From NCBI RefSeq assembly GCF_024320865.1, contig NZ_JANDBD010000009.1, forward strand, positions 164,607-228,606: a stretch of DNA of 64,000 bases, in the 5' to 3' direction. The translations under genes and the position numbers were made by a program. Under the pieces are notes generated by a model that was given only the letters and a program-made list of their open reading frames with translations, was not told the DNA's origin and ran no database searches. This document shows positions 16,583 through 25,309 of the stretch, piece by piece. Source of the stretch: Mycolicibacterium arenosum. Lineage in GTDB: Bacteria > Actinomycetota > Actinomycetes > Mycobacteriales > Mycobacteriaceae. The first letter of the stretch is position 1, and every line of letters starts with the position of its first letter.

Positions 16583-18865
16583 GTGCACAGTCTCGCGAAC
16601 GCCCATCGGCCAACCGTGAGGACGTGCTTGAACATCGATCCGGCGAACGACTTCGTCCCCCCCGGCACGCCCATCGACCTGGACAACTGCGCCCGCGAGC
16701 CGATCCACATCCCCGGCAGCGTCCAGCCCCGCGGCGTGCTCGCCGTGGTGCGCGAACCCGACTTCACGGTGCGGCAGGTCAGCGCCAACGTCGACGATCT
16801 CCTCGGTCGATCTGTCGACGACGTCCTGGATAAGCACCTATCCGCTCTGATCGGCGTCGAGCAGGCCGCGGCGATCGAGCACGCGGCCGCGGTCTTCGGG
16901 GACCTGCACCAGCGCAACCCGCTCGAGTGCAATGTGGACATCGGGGGGCGGCGCCGGCTGTTCGACGCGATCCTGCACCGTGAGCCCGGCGGTGTCCTGC
17001 TTCTCGAGCTCGAGATCGCGTACGGGGCGCGACCCTTCTCATTCCCGAACACCTACCAGGCGGTGCGCAGCTCGGTCGAGCAGCTGAATCGCGCGTCCGC
17101 GCTCACCGAGCTCTACGACACCACCGCGCGCGCCGTTCGCGAGCTGACCGGTTTCGACCGGGTGATGGTGTACCGCTACGACGAGGAGTACAACGGCGAG
17201 GTCGTCGCGGAGGCAAAGCGCGACGACCTCAACTCCTTCCTCGGCCTGCACTACCCGGCCTCGGACATCCCCGCTCAGGCCCGCGCTTTGTACGAGAAGA
17301 GCTGGCTGCGGTTGATCTCGGACGTCGGCTACACCCCCGTTCCGCTGTTGCCCGCAACCGCAGCACCGCTGGATCTCACGCACGCGACGTTGCGCAGCGT
17401 GTCCCCGATCCACATCGAGTACCTGACGAACATGGGCGTACGCGCGTCGATGTCGATATCGCTGCTACGACACGGCCGGCTGTGGGGGTTGATCGCCTGC
17501 CATCACTACGCGGGCCCGCACCTACCGCCGTACGGGGCACGGGCGGCTGCCGAGTTCCTGGGCTCGACGCTGTCGCTCCGGCTCGTCGACCAGGCGGACG
17601 GCGATGAACTGCGGCGGCGGCTGGACAGCCAGGCCGTGCTCGGCAAGCTGACCGCTGCGACTCTCGATCACGGTGAATCCCTCGTGACGGCACTGCTCGG
17701 GGCACCCAGCCTGCTCGACCTCGTCCCCGCCGACGGCGTCGTCGTCGACATCGGCGACGAGCGTCGCACCCTCGGCACGGTGCCCTCGCCGCATGCGGTG
17801 TCGGCCGTCGTCGACTGGGCGCGCGAGGCGGGCGAGGACATCGCGATGACCCGGTGCCTGTCGGCTCAACTGCCCGCGATCGGCGTCGATCCGCAGGTTG
17901 CCTCCGGGGCTTTGGCGATCACCCTTCCCGACGGGCAGTACGCCGTCTGGTTCCGCCGCGAGGTGCTGCGCTCGGTGGACTGGGGCGGCGACCCCCACAA
18001 CAAGGCCATCGCCGTCGGTGAGGGCGACGACGTCCGGATCAGCCCGCGCAAGTCCTTCGATCGCTGGCGCGAGATTGTCGCGGAGTGCAGCGAGCCCTGG
18101 TCGGTCGTCGAGACCGAAGCGGCGGAGGCCCTGCGGCGGAACCTGGTGGAGTCGCTGTACCGCCGCACCAGGGGGGCCTTGCAGGTGGCCGAGACGCTAC
18201 AGCGCAGCCTGCTGCCGGAGTCCATTCCGGCGCCCGAGGGGTGGCAGCTCACCGCTCATTACGAGCCCGCGGTGGGCGGCCGGGTCGGCGGCGACTGGTA
18301 CGACGCCTTCGAGCTCCGTGACGGTCGCATGATCGTCCTGCTGGGTGACGTTGCGGGACACGGCCTTACGGCTGCGGGCACGATGGCCCAACTGCGCAAC
18401 GCGCTCAGGGCGCAGCTGTTCTCGGGCGTCACGCCCGCCGAAGCACTGACCGAACTCAACGCCTTCAGCCTGCACCTGGTGTCGCGGGCGTTCGCGACGG
18501 TCATCGCGGCACGGGTGGATCTCGGCACGGGACGGGTGGAGGCCGCATCGGCCGGGCACTTGATGCCGTTCCTGACGGGCTCGGCGGCGCGGCCCGTGCA
18601 AGCGCCCATCCGGCTGTCACCGCCCATCGGCGTCCAGGGGATCACCTACCGCCCCAGCACCTTCACGATCGAGCGCGGGCAGGGCCTGGTGCTGTTCTCC
18701 GACGGACTCGTCGAGCGGCGCGACTCCACCATCGACGACGGGATCGAACGACTGGCGATCAGCCTCGAGGCCGCCGGAGCTCCGACCGCAGAGGACATTT
18801 CGACGGCGATGGCGTCGGGTGACACCGACGACGACGTCACGATCCTGACGTTGCGAAGGCGGTGA
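16583..18865 (+). CDS. Bacteriophytochrome with C-terminal SpoIIE-type PP2C phosphatase
   Basis: Photoreceptor-like protein of 760 residues. The PAS-GAF-PHY sensor core is complete. Cys36 in DNCAREPIHIPGSVQPRG aligns with the biliverdin-attachment Cys of bacteriophytochromes. The GAF domain has PASDIP (225-230), His277 in SPIHIEYL and His308 in GLIACHH. The PHY tongue has WGG (467-469) and the PRxSF motif (PRKSF, 488-492). A helical linker (~510-545) joins a PP2C/SpoIIE domain (GGDWYD 569-574, LGDVAGHG 587-594, FSDGLVE, DDDVTIL) that keeps the metal-binding Asp residues. There is no histidine kinase. Light would thus control a Ser/Thr phosphatase, probably acting on an anti-sigma-factor antagonist. 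GTG 16583 follows GGTAGGGA. No haem oxygenase lies in the window. Confidence 0.92.
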   Translation: MHSLANAHRPTVRTCLNIDPANDFVPPGTPIDLDNCAREPIHIPGSVQPRGVLAVVREPDFTVRQVSANVDDLLGRSVDDVLDKHLSALIGVEQAAAIEHAAAVFGDLHQRNPLECNVDIGGRRRLFDAILHREPGGVLLLELEIAYGARPFSFPNTYQAVRSSVEQLNRASALTELYDTTARAVRELTGFDRVMVYRYDEEYNGEVVAEAKRDDLNSFLGLHYPASDIPAQARALYEKSWLRLISDVGYTPVPLLPATAAPLDLTHATLRSVSPIHIEYLTNMGVRASMSISLLRHGRLWGLIACHHYAGPHLPPYGARAAAEFLGSTLSLRLVDQADGDELRRRLDSQAVLGKLTAATLDHGESLVTALLGAPSLLDLVPADGVVVDIGDERRTLGTVPSPHAVSAVVDWAREAGEDIAMTRCLSAQLPAIGVDPQVASGALAITLPDGQYAVWFRREVLRSVDWGGDPHNKAIAVGEGDDVRISPRKSFDRWREIVAECSEPWSVVETEAAEALRRNLVESLYRRTRGALQVAETLQRSLLPESIPAPEGWQLTAHYEPAVGGRVGGDWYDAFELRDGRMIVLLGDVAGHGLTAAGTMAQLRNALRAQLFSGVTPAEALTELNAFSLHLVSRAFATVIAARVDLGTGRVEAASAGHLMPFLTGSAARPVQAPIRLSPPIGVQGITYRPSTFTIERGQGLVLFSDGLVERRDSTIDDGIERLAISLEAAGAPTAEDISTAMASGDTDDDVTILTLRRR

Positions 18866-18870
18866 GCGAC

Positions 18871-19104
18871 TCAGGCCGAGTTGGCTTCGGGGATGCCGTG
18901 ATCGGCCACCACCTGCACCGTGTACTCCCTGAGATGAGGTAGGTCGATGGCGCGGCACAGTCTCGTTCGGTAGCCGCAGATTCGTATCGTCCGCGAGCGC
19001 AGCGTCGGGTGCCGCAGTCGAATATCCTCGCGCAGTTGCTGTTCGAAAGCAGCGCTGCCCTCGGTTCGAGGGTCGGCGCATGCACTGATGTGATGTATCG
19101 CCAT
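18871..19104 (-). CDS. Hypothetical small protein
   Basis: Frame of 77 residues starting MAIHHISACADPRTEGSA, with a basic middle (RTIRICGYRTRLCRAIDLPH). It ends six bases from the phytochrome stop, convergent to it. No known domain and only a weak Shine-Dalgarno. It fills a region otherwise without a gene, so I list it as possible. Confidence 0.4.
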   Translation of the reverse strand: MAIHHISACADPRTEGSAAFEQQLREDIRLRHPTLRSRTIRICGYRTRLCRAIDLPHLREYTVQVVADHGIPEANSA

Positions 19105-19177
19105 GGCTCAGCTAACCGTGGGGTCGCCGTTTCCGCGCGGTGGAACACGCGTGGTCGCGGCGATGTTCACAGGCCGT

Positions 19178-19645
19178 TTACACGATCGGGTCGCCCGCTT
19201 CAGGCTCACTCCGGCCGGCCATGACGGTGTAGTCCTCCTGGACGACGTCGCCGTGCTGGTTGGTGATCGTGCTCCGAATCGTCAGTACATCGGCCCCGAA
19301 CGCTTTACGCAGTGAGTCGAGGCGGATGCTGCAGCGCAGCTCGTCATCGACGAAAATCGGCCGCAGCATCGTCAGCCCCTGCTCGGCCTGAACGATCTTC
19401 TCGTCCTCGATCGGGATACCGGCGTGCTCGAAGAACGCCAATTGGGCCTGCAGTCCGAAGATCGCGACGAAGGTCAGAGGTACCGGGCGGGACTCGTGTC
19501 CCAGTTCGGACGCAGCGTCGTCGTCGTAGAAGGCGAGGTCGGGGTTCTTCACCGCGAGCGCATAGCGGCGCACCATCTCCCGGTCGACCACGTAGTGATC
19601 CGGATACTCGTACGTCATCCCAACGATGTTCGGACTCAGCGCCAC
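19178..19645 (-). CDS. HadA/HadC-like (UPF0336) MaoC hot-dog dehydratase subunit
   Basis: Protein of 155 residues. It starts VALSPNIVGMTYEYPDHYVV and continues VPLTFVAIFGLQAQLAFFEH, IVQAEQGLTMLRPIFVDDEL and QEDYTVMAGR, which is the layout of HadA/HadC, the accessory subunits of the mycobacterial (3R)-hydroxyacyl-ACP dehydratase of FAS-II. HadA and HadC lack the hydratase catalytic motif and work with a HadB partner. No HadB is adjacent, so this is a stand-alone paralogue. GTG 19645 is chosen because the family begins M-A-L-S and because a TAGCGT box lies 7 nt upstream. Confidence 0.82.
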   Translation of the reverse strand: MALSPNIVGMTYEYPDHYVVDREMVRRYALAVKNPDLAFYDDDAASELGHESRPVPLTFVAIFGLQAQLAFFEHAGIPIEDEKIVQAEQGLTMLRPIFVDDELRCSIRLDSLRKAFGADVLTIRSTITNQHGDVVQEDYTVMAGRSEPEAGDPIV

Positions 19646-19652
19646 ACCTACC

Positions 19653-19658
19653 ACGCTA
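19653..19658 (-). promoter_or_regulatory. -10 box of a probable leaderless promoter (HadA-like gene)
   Basis: On the minus strand TAGCGT ends 7 nt before GTG 19645. The intervening bases have no usable Shine-Dalgarno, so the transcript probably starts at the GTG. Confidence 0.4.
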
Positions 19659-19869
19659 TCGGTGGTGTGACTCGGTCACCAGGAGTTCTAGCGCACCGAT
19701 CGTTGCTGCGGTAGAGGCTTCTCGAAACGGCTGGGTCACGGTTTCGCGTGATCTTGTATCAACCCGACAACGATCCGCATCGCGCATGGACACGTCTTAC
19801 ACGCTTGTCATACGGTTCAGGAGTAATTAACTCGTCAGAAAATTTACGCTTGGGTCATGGGAGGCACCG

Positions 19870-20394
19870 GTGACGACCATCCTCGATCGCATCACCATCG
19901 CGGGGATAGCCAGCGCTGGATTATGCGCTGTTGCAGTGGCATTGACGCCCCCGGCGACGGCGACGCCGTTCGTCCAGGGAGGCGGCTACGCGTGCGTCGA
20001 CAGCGCCGCGGGCACCGCGGGCGCTGCAGGCGCGGCGGGTGCCGCCGGCGCGGCGGGTGCGGCCGGTGCTGCCGCGCCGTGCGCGGCCCCCATCGCGCAG
20101 GCAGCCGCACCGATCATCCCGGCGGCGGCACCCGTGCCGATCGTTCCGGTGGTGCCGGCCGCGCCGCCCCTCATACCCCCGATTCCGATGGCGCCGCCCA
20201 TCCCGGTGGTCCCCGCCGCTCCGGTGGTGCCCGCCGCGCCGATCATTCCGGCGGCGGCTCCGATCATCCCGGCCGCCGCTCCGGTGGCGGGAGCGCCGCT
20301 GCTCGAGATGGGCGGCGTTGCGGGTAAGGGTGATCCGGTGGGTGCTCCCGCCGGGACCGACGGCGTCCCGACGCCGGCGGGCCCCCAGAACTGA
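19870..20394 (+). CDS. Secreted Ala/Pro-rich low-complexity protein
   Basis: Protein of 174 residues. A signal peptide (hydrophobic ~10-30, cleavage near ATATP) is followed by a short region with two Cys (YACVDSAAG, APCAAP). Then come two low-complexity blocks: six GAA units in a row, and Pro/Ile/Ala repeats of the form IIPAAAP and PVVPAAP. GTG 19870 is 5-6 nt after GGGAGG. It is likely exported and unstructured or wall-associated; no enzyme domain. Repeat blocks like this expand and contract easily. Function unknown. Confidence 0.7.
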   Translation: MTTILDRITIAGIASAGLCAVAVALTPPATATPFVQGGGYACVDSAAGTAGAAGAAGAAGAAGAAGAAAPCAAPIAQAAAPIIPAAAPVPIVPVVPAAPPLIPPIPMAPPIPVVPAAPVVPAAPIIPAAAPIIPAAAPVAGAPLLEMGGVAGKGDPVGAPAGTDGVPTPAGPQN

Positions 20395-20405
20395 TCGACG
20401 CGCAC

Positions 20406-20435
20406 GAGGACGGGCCCTTACGGGGGTCCGTCCTC
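20406..20435. terminator. Bidirectional hairpin terminator
   Basis: GAGGACGG (20406-20413) and CCGTCCTC (20428-20435) form a perfect 8-bp stem with a 14-nt loop, between the convergent stops of the Ala/Pro-rich gene (20394) and the L,D-transpeptidase (20483). Confidence 0.6.
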
Positions 20436-20482
20436 CGTCGTTGGGGGACAACCGAATTCCGGCGACGACTGCTGGTCGCCGG

Positions 20483-21280
20483 CTACTCCTGCACGATGAC
20501 CGGATCGCCCTCGTTGACGGTGTTGAAGTACCACTCCGCGGCCGCCGGGATCAGGCTGATGCAGCCGTGGCTGACGTTCTCGTACCCGATCGAGTTGACC
20601 GCCCAGGGCGCTGAGTGGACGAAAAGGCCGCGGCGCGTGATGCGGACCGCGTACTCCACGTCCATCAGGTATCCGTCCGGAGCGTCGACGGGGATGCCGA
20701 CACTGCTGGAGTCCATGAGCACGTCGCGTTCCTTGCCCAACACCGGGTAGGTACCGGGTGGGGTGGGGTACTCCGGTCGCCCCATGCTGGCCAGCAGAAC
20801 ACCCGGCTCGCCGGCGTGCGGTGAATGGTGAGGTGCGGGCAGCCAATCCGGCGACTGCCCGTCGATGGTCACGGTGAACGTGTGATCGGAGATGTCCGCG
20901 ACGCCGACAAGCGCTGGGCCCGTCTGGATTTCGGTCTTGAGGCCACCCACGGAGAGCAGCACCGTGCTGTGCGCCGGCCAGAACCGGTCGGGAATCCACT
21001 GGACGGCGTCGTCGGCCAACCACTCGAAGCGCCCCGTCATCGAGGGCACTGACGTGATCGCGAGATCCCGCTCGACGGCCGTGCGATTGGCCACGGCGTG
21101 GTGGAACTTCACGATCAGCGGGTGTGCCACACCCACCACATCGGTGGGATTCGGGGCGATCGAATCGATGTCCGAACCGAGCGGCAGGGTGACGGCGGCG
21201 TTGTCCACGCCGCCGGTACCCCAGAAGACGGTGGTACCGACGACGACCACCGCGAGAACCGAATGAGTTACTGTGCGCAT
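20483..21280 (-). CDS. L,D-transpeptidase (YkuD domain)
   Basis: Exported cell-wall enzyme of 265 residues. An N-terminal hydrophobic segment (~5-25) acts as signal or anchor; I see no lipobox. An Ig-like domain (~35-140) precedes the YkuD catalytic domain. The active site is intact: His222 in LFVHSAP and the SHGCISL motif with Cys240. It forms 3-3 cross-links in peptidoglycan and is the usual target of carbapenems in mycobacteria. ATG 21280 is used; an in-frame TTG precedes it by one codon. Confidence 0.92.
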   Translation of the reverse strand: MRTVTHSVLAVVVVGTTVFWGTGGVDNAAVTLPLGSDIDSIAPNPTDVVGVAHPLIVKFHHAVANRTAVERDLAITSVPSMTGRFEWLADDAVQWIPDRFWPAHSTVLLSVGGLKTEIQTGPALVGVADISDHTFTVTIDGQSPDWLPAPHHSPHAGEPGVLLASMGRPEYPTPPGTYPVLGKERDVLMDSSSVGIPVDAPDGYLMDVEYAVRITRRGLFVHSAPWAVNSIGYENVSHGCISLIPAAAEWYFNTVNEGDPVIVQE

Positions 21281-21421
21281 CAATCCGATTTCGTTGATAT
21301 GACGACGTTTTCGTGCTCACTGCCATACTAGGGACGGGCCGCCCGTAGGCCTCGCCGCACACGTCGACAACTCGGTCAAGTGTTCATCACGATTAGGCCA
21401 CCCGCCGGTCGCGAGGGCCGC

Positions 21422-22057
21422 TCACGCCAGCGACGTGATGCGCCGCTGAACCTCACCGAGAAGCTCGTCGACCGAGTCGAACCCGTCGGGCTCTATGGGT
21501 TCACCGAACACGACCTTGACGTCGTGGCCGAGCGACGGAAATCTCCGGTCGAGCGGAAGCACCCTGTTGGCGTTGATGATCCGGACCGGAATGATCGGCA
21601 CCCCGGTGTCCTTGGACAGCACCGCGACGCCGGGCCTGTATTGGGCTGTCTCGCCGGGCTTCACGCATCTGCCCTCGGGGAAGATGCCGACCAGCGCCCC
21701 GTCCTTCAGCGCGTGTTCGGCGCTCTCCATCGCCCGCCTGCCGGACTCGGAGTCGCCGCGGACCACCGGGATCTGACCCAGCACCTCGACGAGCCACCGG
21801 GTGAACGGCGACTTCCACAGCTCCGCCATCGCCATGGCGATCGCCTGCCTGCGAATGGCCCCGAGGATGAAGAACACGTCGATCATCGAGGTGTGATTGG
21901 CGGCCAGGATCACCGCCCCCTTGTCGGGCACGACGTCACCGTTCACGATCTCGGTGCGGACGACGCGGGTGAAGCCGAGCGTCCAGAGGACCAGGCGAAT
22001 CGACCACGTCAGCAGCCACGCCCGTTTTCCGAGGCCGCGCGACCGCGGTCGCCTCAC
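21422..22057 (-). CDS. 1-acyl-sn-glycerol-3-phosphate acyltransferase (PlsC family)
   Basis: Membrane-associated acyltransferase of 211 residues with an N-terminal hydrophobic stretch. Motif I is NHTSMID (HX4D), motif III FPEGRC and motif IV VPIIPVRI. It transfers an acyl group to lysophosphatidate or a similar glycerol lipid. The GTG start overlaps the stop of the ABC-F gene (GTGA), so the GH6, ABC-F and PlsC genes read as one transcript despite unrelated functions. Confidence 0.88.
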   Translation of the reverse strand: MRRPRSRGLGKRAWLLTWSIRLVLWTLGFTRVVRTEIVNGDVVPDKGAVILAANHTSMIDVFFILGAIRRQAIAMAMAELWKSPFTRWLVEVLGQIPVVRGDSESGRRAMESAEHALKDGALVGIFPEGRCVKPGETAQYRPGVAVLSKDTGVPIIPVRIINANRVLPLDRRFPSLGHDVKVVFGEPIEPDGFDSVDELLGEVQRRITSLA

Positions 22058-23703
22058 AGTTCCACGACCCGTCCTGCGTCCACTAGCCAGGTGCGGTCCA
22101 ATCGGACATTCTGCAGCATCCTGCGGTCGTGTGTGACCAGCAGCAGCGCACCGTCGTAGGTGTCCAGCGCCTGCTCCAGCTGTTCGATGGCCGCGAGGTC
22201 GAGGTGGTTCGTCGGCTCGTCCAGCACCAGCACGTTGGTGCCGCAGGCCTGCAGCAACGCGAGGCCGGCGCGCGTGCGCTCCCCCGGCGAGAGGTCGTCG
22301 ACGGCGCGCTCGACGTGGTCGGCGGTCAAGCCGAACTTCGCGAGCAGGGTGCGCACGTCGGCGGTCGGCCAGTCCGGCACGTGCAGTTCGAAGCGGTCGA
22401 CTAGGCGATCCGAGCCCGCGAATTCCGCACGCGCCTGGTCGATTTCGCCGATGGCGACGTTGGCGCCGAGACTCGCCCGGCCGTCATCGGGCTGCGTCCG
22501 GCCCAGCAGCAGCCGCAGCAGCGTCGACTTGCCCGCGCCGTTGGGGCCGGTGATGCCGATTCGCTCGCCGGCGTCGACTTGCAGCGACACCGGCCCCAGG
22601 GTGAAATCACCTCGGCGCACAACGGCGTTGTCCAGCGCGGCCACGACAGCGCTCGACCGCGGGGCCGCGCCGATGGTGAACTGCAGCGTCCACTCCTTGC
22701 GCGGTTCCTCGACCTCTTCGAGCCGAGCGATCCGGCTCTCCATCTGGCGCACCTTCTGCGCCTGCTTCTCGCTCGATTCCGATTGCGCTCGGCGCCGGTT
22801 CTTGTCGTTGTCGGGAGCCTTGCGCATCGCGTTGCGGACTCCCTGGCTCGACCACTCCCGCTGGGTGCGGGCGCGGGCGACCAGGTCGGCCTTCTTCTCG
22901 GCGAACTCGTCGTACTGCTCCCGTCGATGGCGGCGGTTGACCGCGCGCTCCTCGAGGTAGCTCTCGTAGCCGCCGCCGAACACGGTGGTGGTGTGCTGTG
23001 CGAGATCCAGCTCGAGCACCCGGGTCACGGTGCGCGCGAGGAACTCTCGATCGTGGCTCACCAGCACCACACCGCCGCGGAGTTCCCGCACGAGGCGTTC
23101 CAGCCGCGCGAGGCCGTCGAGGTCGAGATCGTTGGTCGGCTCGTCGAGCAGCACGATGTCGAAGCGCGACAGGACCAGGGCAGCCAGCCCCACCCGCGCC
23201 GCCTGCCCACCGGAGAGGTCGGTCATCATGGTGGACTCCGGCTGCAGCGAGTCGGTGCCGAGGTCGGCGAGCACCGCCGGTAGCCGTTCGTCGAGGTCCG
23301 CCGCGCCGGTCGCCAGCCAGTGATCGAGCGCGACGGCGTAGGCGTTCGCGCTCGACTCCGATTCGGTCAGCGCCTCGGCCGCCGTTTCCATCGCCTGCGT
23401 GGCCTGCGCGCAACCGGTGCGGCGCGCAACGTAGCCTGCGACCGTCTCGCCGGGCACGCGTTCGTGTTCCTGCGGTAGCCATCCCACGAACGCGTCGGCG
23501 GGCGCGAGGCTGACCGTGCCGTCGAGCGGCGCGAGCTCACCGCCCAGGATCCGCAGCAGGGTGCTCTTGCCCGCGCCGTTGGCGCCGACGACGCCGATCA
23601 CGTCGCCCGGCGCCACCGTGACGTCGAGGTTCTCGAACAGGGTGCGGTGGGCGTAGCCGCCTGCCAGGCCCTTGGCGACGAGCGTGGCGGTCAGGTCTAC
23701 CAG
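22054..23703 (-). CDS. ABC-F family ATPase (start codon uncertain)
   Basis: Soluble twin-ATPase of about 549 residues, without membrane domain. Walker A sites are GANGAGKST and GPNGAGKST; signatures LSGGQAARV and LSPGERTRA; Walker B/D-loops LDEPTNDLDL and LDEPTNHLDL. A charged linker (~220-300, YDEFAEKKADLVARARTQRE) is the arm that enters the ribosomal E site in ABC-F factors. Members regulate translation or protect ribosomes from macrolides and related drugs. The conserved N-terminus (VDLTATLVAKGLAGGYAHRT) reads in frame to 23700, but there is no ATG, GTG or TTG upstream of GTG 23616, which would delete a core strand. CTG 23703, overlapping the GH6 stop, is my best guess. Confidence 0.85.
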   Translation of the reverse strand: MVDLTATLVAKGLAGGYAHRTLFENLDVTVAPGDVIGVVGANGAGKSTLLRILGGELAPLDGTVSLAPADAFVGWLPQEHERVPGETVAGYVARRTGCAQATQAMETAAEALTESESSANAYAVALDHWLATGAADLDERLPAVLADLGTDSLQPESTMMTDLSGGQAARVGLAALVLSRFDIVLLDEPTNDLDLDGLARLERLVRELRGGVVLVSHDREFLARTVTRVLELDLAQHTTTVFGGGYESYLEERAVNRRHRREQYDEFAEKKADLVARARTQREWSSQGVRNAMRKAPDNDKNRRRAQSESSEKQAQKVRQMESRIARLEEVEEPRKEWTLQFTIGAAPRSSAVVAALDNAVVRRGDFTLGPVSLQVDAGERIGITGPNGAGKSTLLRLLLGRTQPDDGRASLGANVAIGEIDQARAEFAGSDRLVDRFELHVPDWPTADVRTLLAKFGLTADHVERAVDDLSPGERTRAGLALLQACGTNVLVLDEPTNHLDLAAIEQLEQALDTYDGALLLVTHDRRMLQNVRLDRTWLVDAGRVVEL

Positions 23704-24671
23704 CCCGCGTTCTGCGCGAGTTCGATCGCGTACGAGTTGACGAAGGTGCCCGCGGACGCCTCGCCCGCTCCGCAGGAGCCGTCGGACTCACCGGGGCGCT
23801 TCACCCACAGGAACGCGTCGACGTTGCCGTTGCCGGTGGCGGCGGTCGGCGCCACACCGAGGGCGCGGCCGCTGGGGTTGCACCAGTAGTACTCGCCGTC
23901 CGCGGGCCCGGCGCCGTTGCGCGAGGTGTCGATGACGTAGGGCTTGCCGCCCGTCATTCCCGAGATGGCGTCGCCGTATCCCATCGACTCCTGGGTGGTG
24001 AAGAAGTTCGCCGTGTTGAGGCTGAAGCCCCGCGCCTTGGCGACGCCGACCTGGTTCAGCCGGTTGGCCATCTCGTCGGCGGCGACCCAACGCGAATGGC
24101 CCGCGTCGACGTACACGGCGGTGGCCGGGTTGCGGGTGAGCGTGTCGACGGCGTAGCTCATCAGGTCGAAGCGCTCCTGGCGCTGATCAGCCGACAGGCA
24201 GTCGGCCATGGCGAGCGCATCGGGTTCGAGGATGACCGCGGCCGGACCGCCACCGATCGCCGCGGCGACGCCGTCGATCCAGCCCCGGTAGGCGTCGCCG
24301 GAGCCGAACCCACCAGCAGCGAAGCTGCCGCAGTCCCGATGCGGGAGGCTGTAGAGCGCGAGAATCGGCACGGTCCCGGCGGCCTGCGCGGTGGCGATGT
24401 ACTTGGCGTCGACCGCAGGTGTGGAGCGGTTGTCCATCCAGTACGCCGTCGGCGTGTTCGCGATGGCGTCCAGCTGCGGACTCCCCGCGCCCGCCGCGGC
24501 GCGCTTGGCCTTCGAGTCGGGGTTGACGTAGAAGTTCTGCCCGGCCAGCGGATTGCCGTCGGCGGCGAGCGCCTGAGCCGGGGTGATCACGACTCCGGCG
24601 CCGACGACGGCCGCGACCGTCAGGAAGGGGGCGATGAACCGTGCGACTGCATGAGCAGCTGAGGACGTCAC
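23697..24671 (-). CDS. Secreted glycoside hydrolase family 6 (cellulase-like)
   Basis: Exported protein of 324 residues. The signal peptide (HAVARFIAPFLTVAAVVGAG...) probably ends near AQALA. The GH6 barrel shows NPLAGQNFYVNPDSKA, AYWMDNRS, GGPAAVILEPDALAMADC with the proton-donor Asp region, YVDAGHSRWV, and a C-terminal CNPSGRALG/AFLWVKRPGESDGSC. GH6 enzymes cut beta-1,4-glucans. Mycobacteria keep several, possibly for biofilm cellulose or plant debris. GTG 24671 is preferred since a TAATTT box lies exactly 7 nt upstream, which fits a leaderless start right at the signal peptide. Confidence 0.88.
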   Translation of the reverse strand: MTSSAAHAVARFIAPFLTVAAVVGAGVVITPAQALAADGNPLAGQNFYVNPDSKAKRAAAGAGSPQLDAIANTPTAYWMDNRSTPAVDAKYIATAQAAGTVPILALYSLPHRDCGSFAAGGFGSGDAYRGWIDGVAAAIGGGPAAVILEPDALAMADCLSADQRQERFDLMSYAVDTLTRNPATAVYVDAGHSRWVAADEMANRLNQVGVAKARGFSLNTANFFTTQESMGYGDAISGMTGGKPYVIDTSRNGAGPADGEYYWCNPSGRALGVAPTAATGNGNVDAFLWVKRPGESDGSCGAGEASAGTFVNSYAIELAQNAGW

Positions 24672-24678
24672 CTCACAG

Positions 24679-24684
24679 AAATTA
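24679..24684 (-). promoter_or_regulatory. -10 box of a probable leaderless promoter (GH6 gene)
   Basis: On the minus strand TAATTT ends 7 nt before GTG 24671, in an AT-rich patch (CACTAATTTCTGTGAG). Confidence 0.45.
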
Positions 24685-24803
24685 GTGAAACGCGGCAGTG
24701 AGCGCCAATCGCATGTCGTCGCGGGCTTCATTTTCGTCAGACCGGGTATGCGCGTCGTCGAAAGTTTCTGTTCACAGCAACACCGACACGAATCGAGGAC
24801 ACG

Positions 24804-25235
24804 ATGGACGTCCAGAAGCACCGCCGACTGTCCGCGACGGTAGGAATCGCTGCCGTTATCGCGCTGAGCACCCTGACCGCGGCGTGCGGCGGAAGCGAGA
24901 GCTCCGAAGACCCGTCGAGTTCCAGCACCAGTACGACGACCTCGACGACGGCACCGATGACCACCAGTGCCACCACGCCCGCGCCGGCACCTGCGCCGGC
25001 GACCACGGGCGCACCGGGTGCGGGTGCCGGTGAGGGCGGTGCCAGCGCATCGGTGCCCGGCGCGGACACCGGTGCCGGCGCAGGACCCGGCGGTGCCAGC
25101 GCAGAGGTGCCCGGCGGCGGCGCGGGCGCGGGCCCCGGCGGGGCGAGCGCGGGCGTGCCCGGCGCCAGTGCAGGTGCGGGCCCCGGCGGCGCCGAGGCGT
25201 GCGCCGGCGGCATCTGCGTCGGAACGGGCGGCTAA
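24804..25235 (+). CDS. Low-complexity lipoprotein (Gly/Ala/Pro repeats)
   Basis: Protein of 143 residues. The N-terminal signal ends in the lipobox LTAAC (Cys about 28), so it should be anchored in the membrane. Next is a Ser/Thr stretch (residues ~31-60), a likely O-glycosylated spacer. Then come degenerate 15-residue repeats of the form GAGAGPGGASAxVPG, and it closes with a short Cys pair (EACAGGICVGTGG). No catalytic domain. The start has GAGG at good spacing. A very strong terminator follows at 25256. Confidence 0.7.
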   Translation: MDVQKHRRLSATVGIAAVIALSTLTAACGGSESSEDPSSSSTSTTTSTTAPMTTSATTPAPAPAPATTGAPGAGAGEGGASASVPGADTGAGAGPGGASAEVPGGGAGAGPGGASAGVPGASAGAGPGGAEACAGGICVGTGG

Positions 25236-25255
25236 CCCGGATACGCATCCAACAG

Positions 25256-25288
25256 CGTCCGCCCCCTGCTTTCGGCAGGGGGCGGACG
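25256..25288. terminator. Strong bidirectional hairpin terminator
   Basis: A perfect 14-bp stem (CGTCCGCCCCCTGC at 25256-25269 and its complement at 25275-25288) with a TTTCG loop. It lies between the stop of the lipoprotein (25235) and the stop of the small minus-strand gene (25310) and can serve both. Confidence 0.8.
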
Positions 25289-25309
25289 TCGTCGTTCAGC
25301 AGGTGGTGA

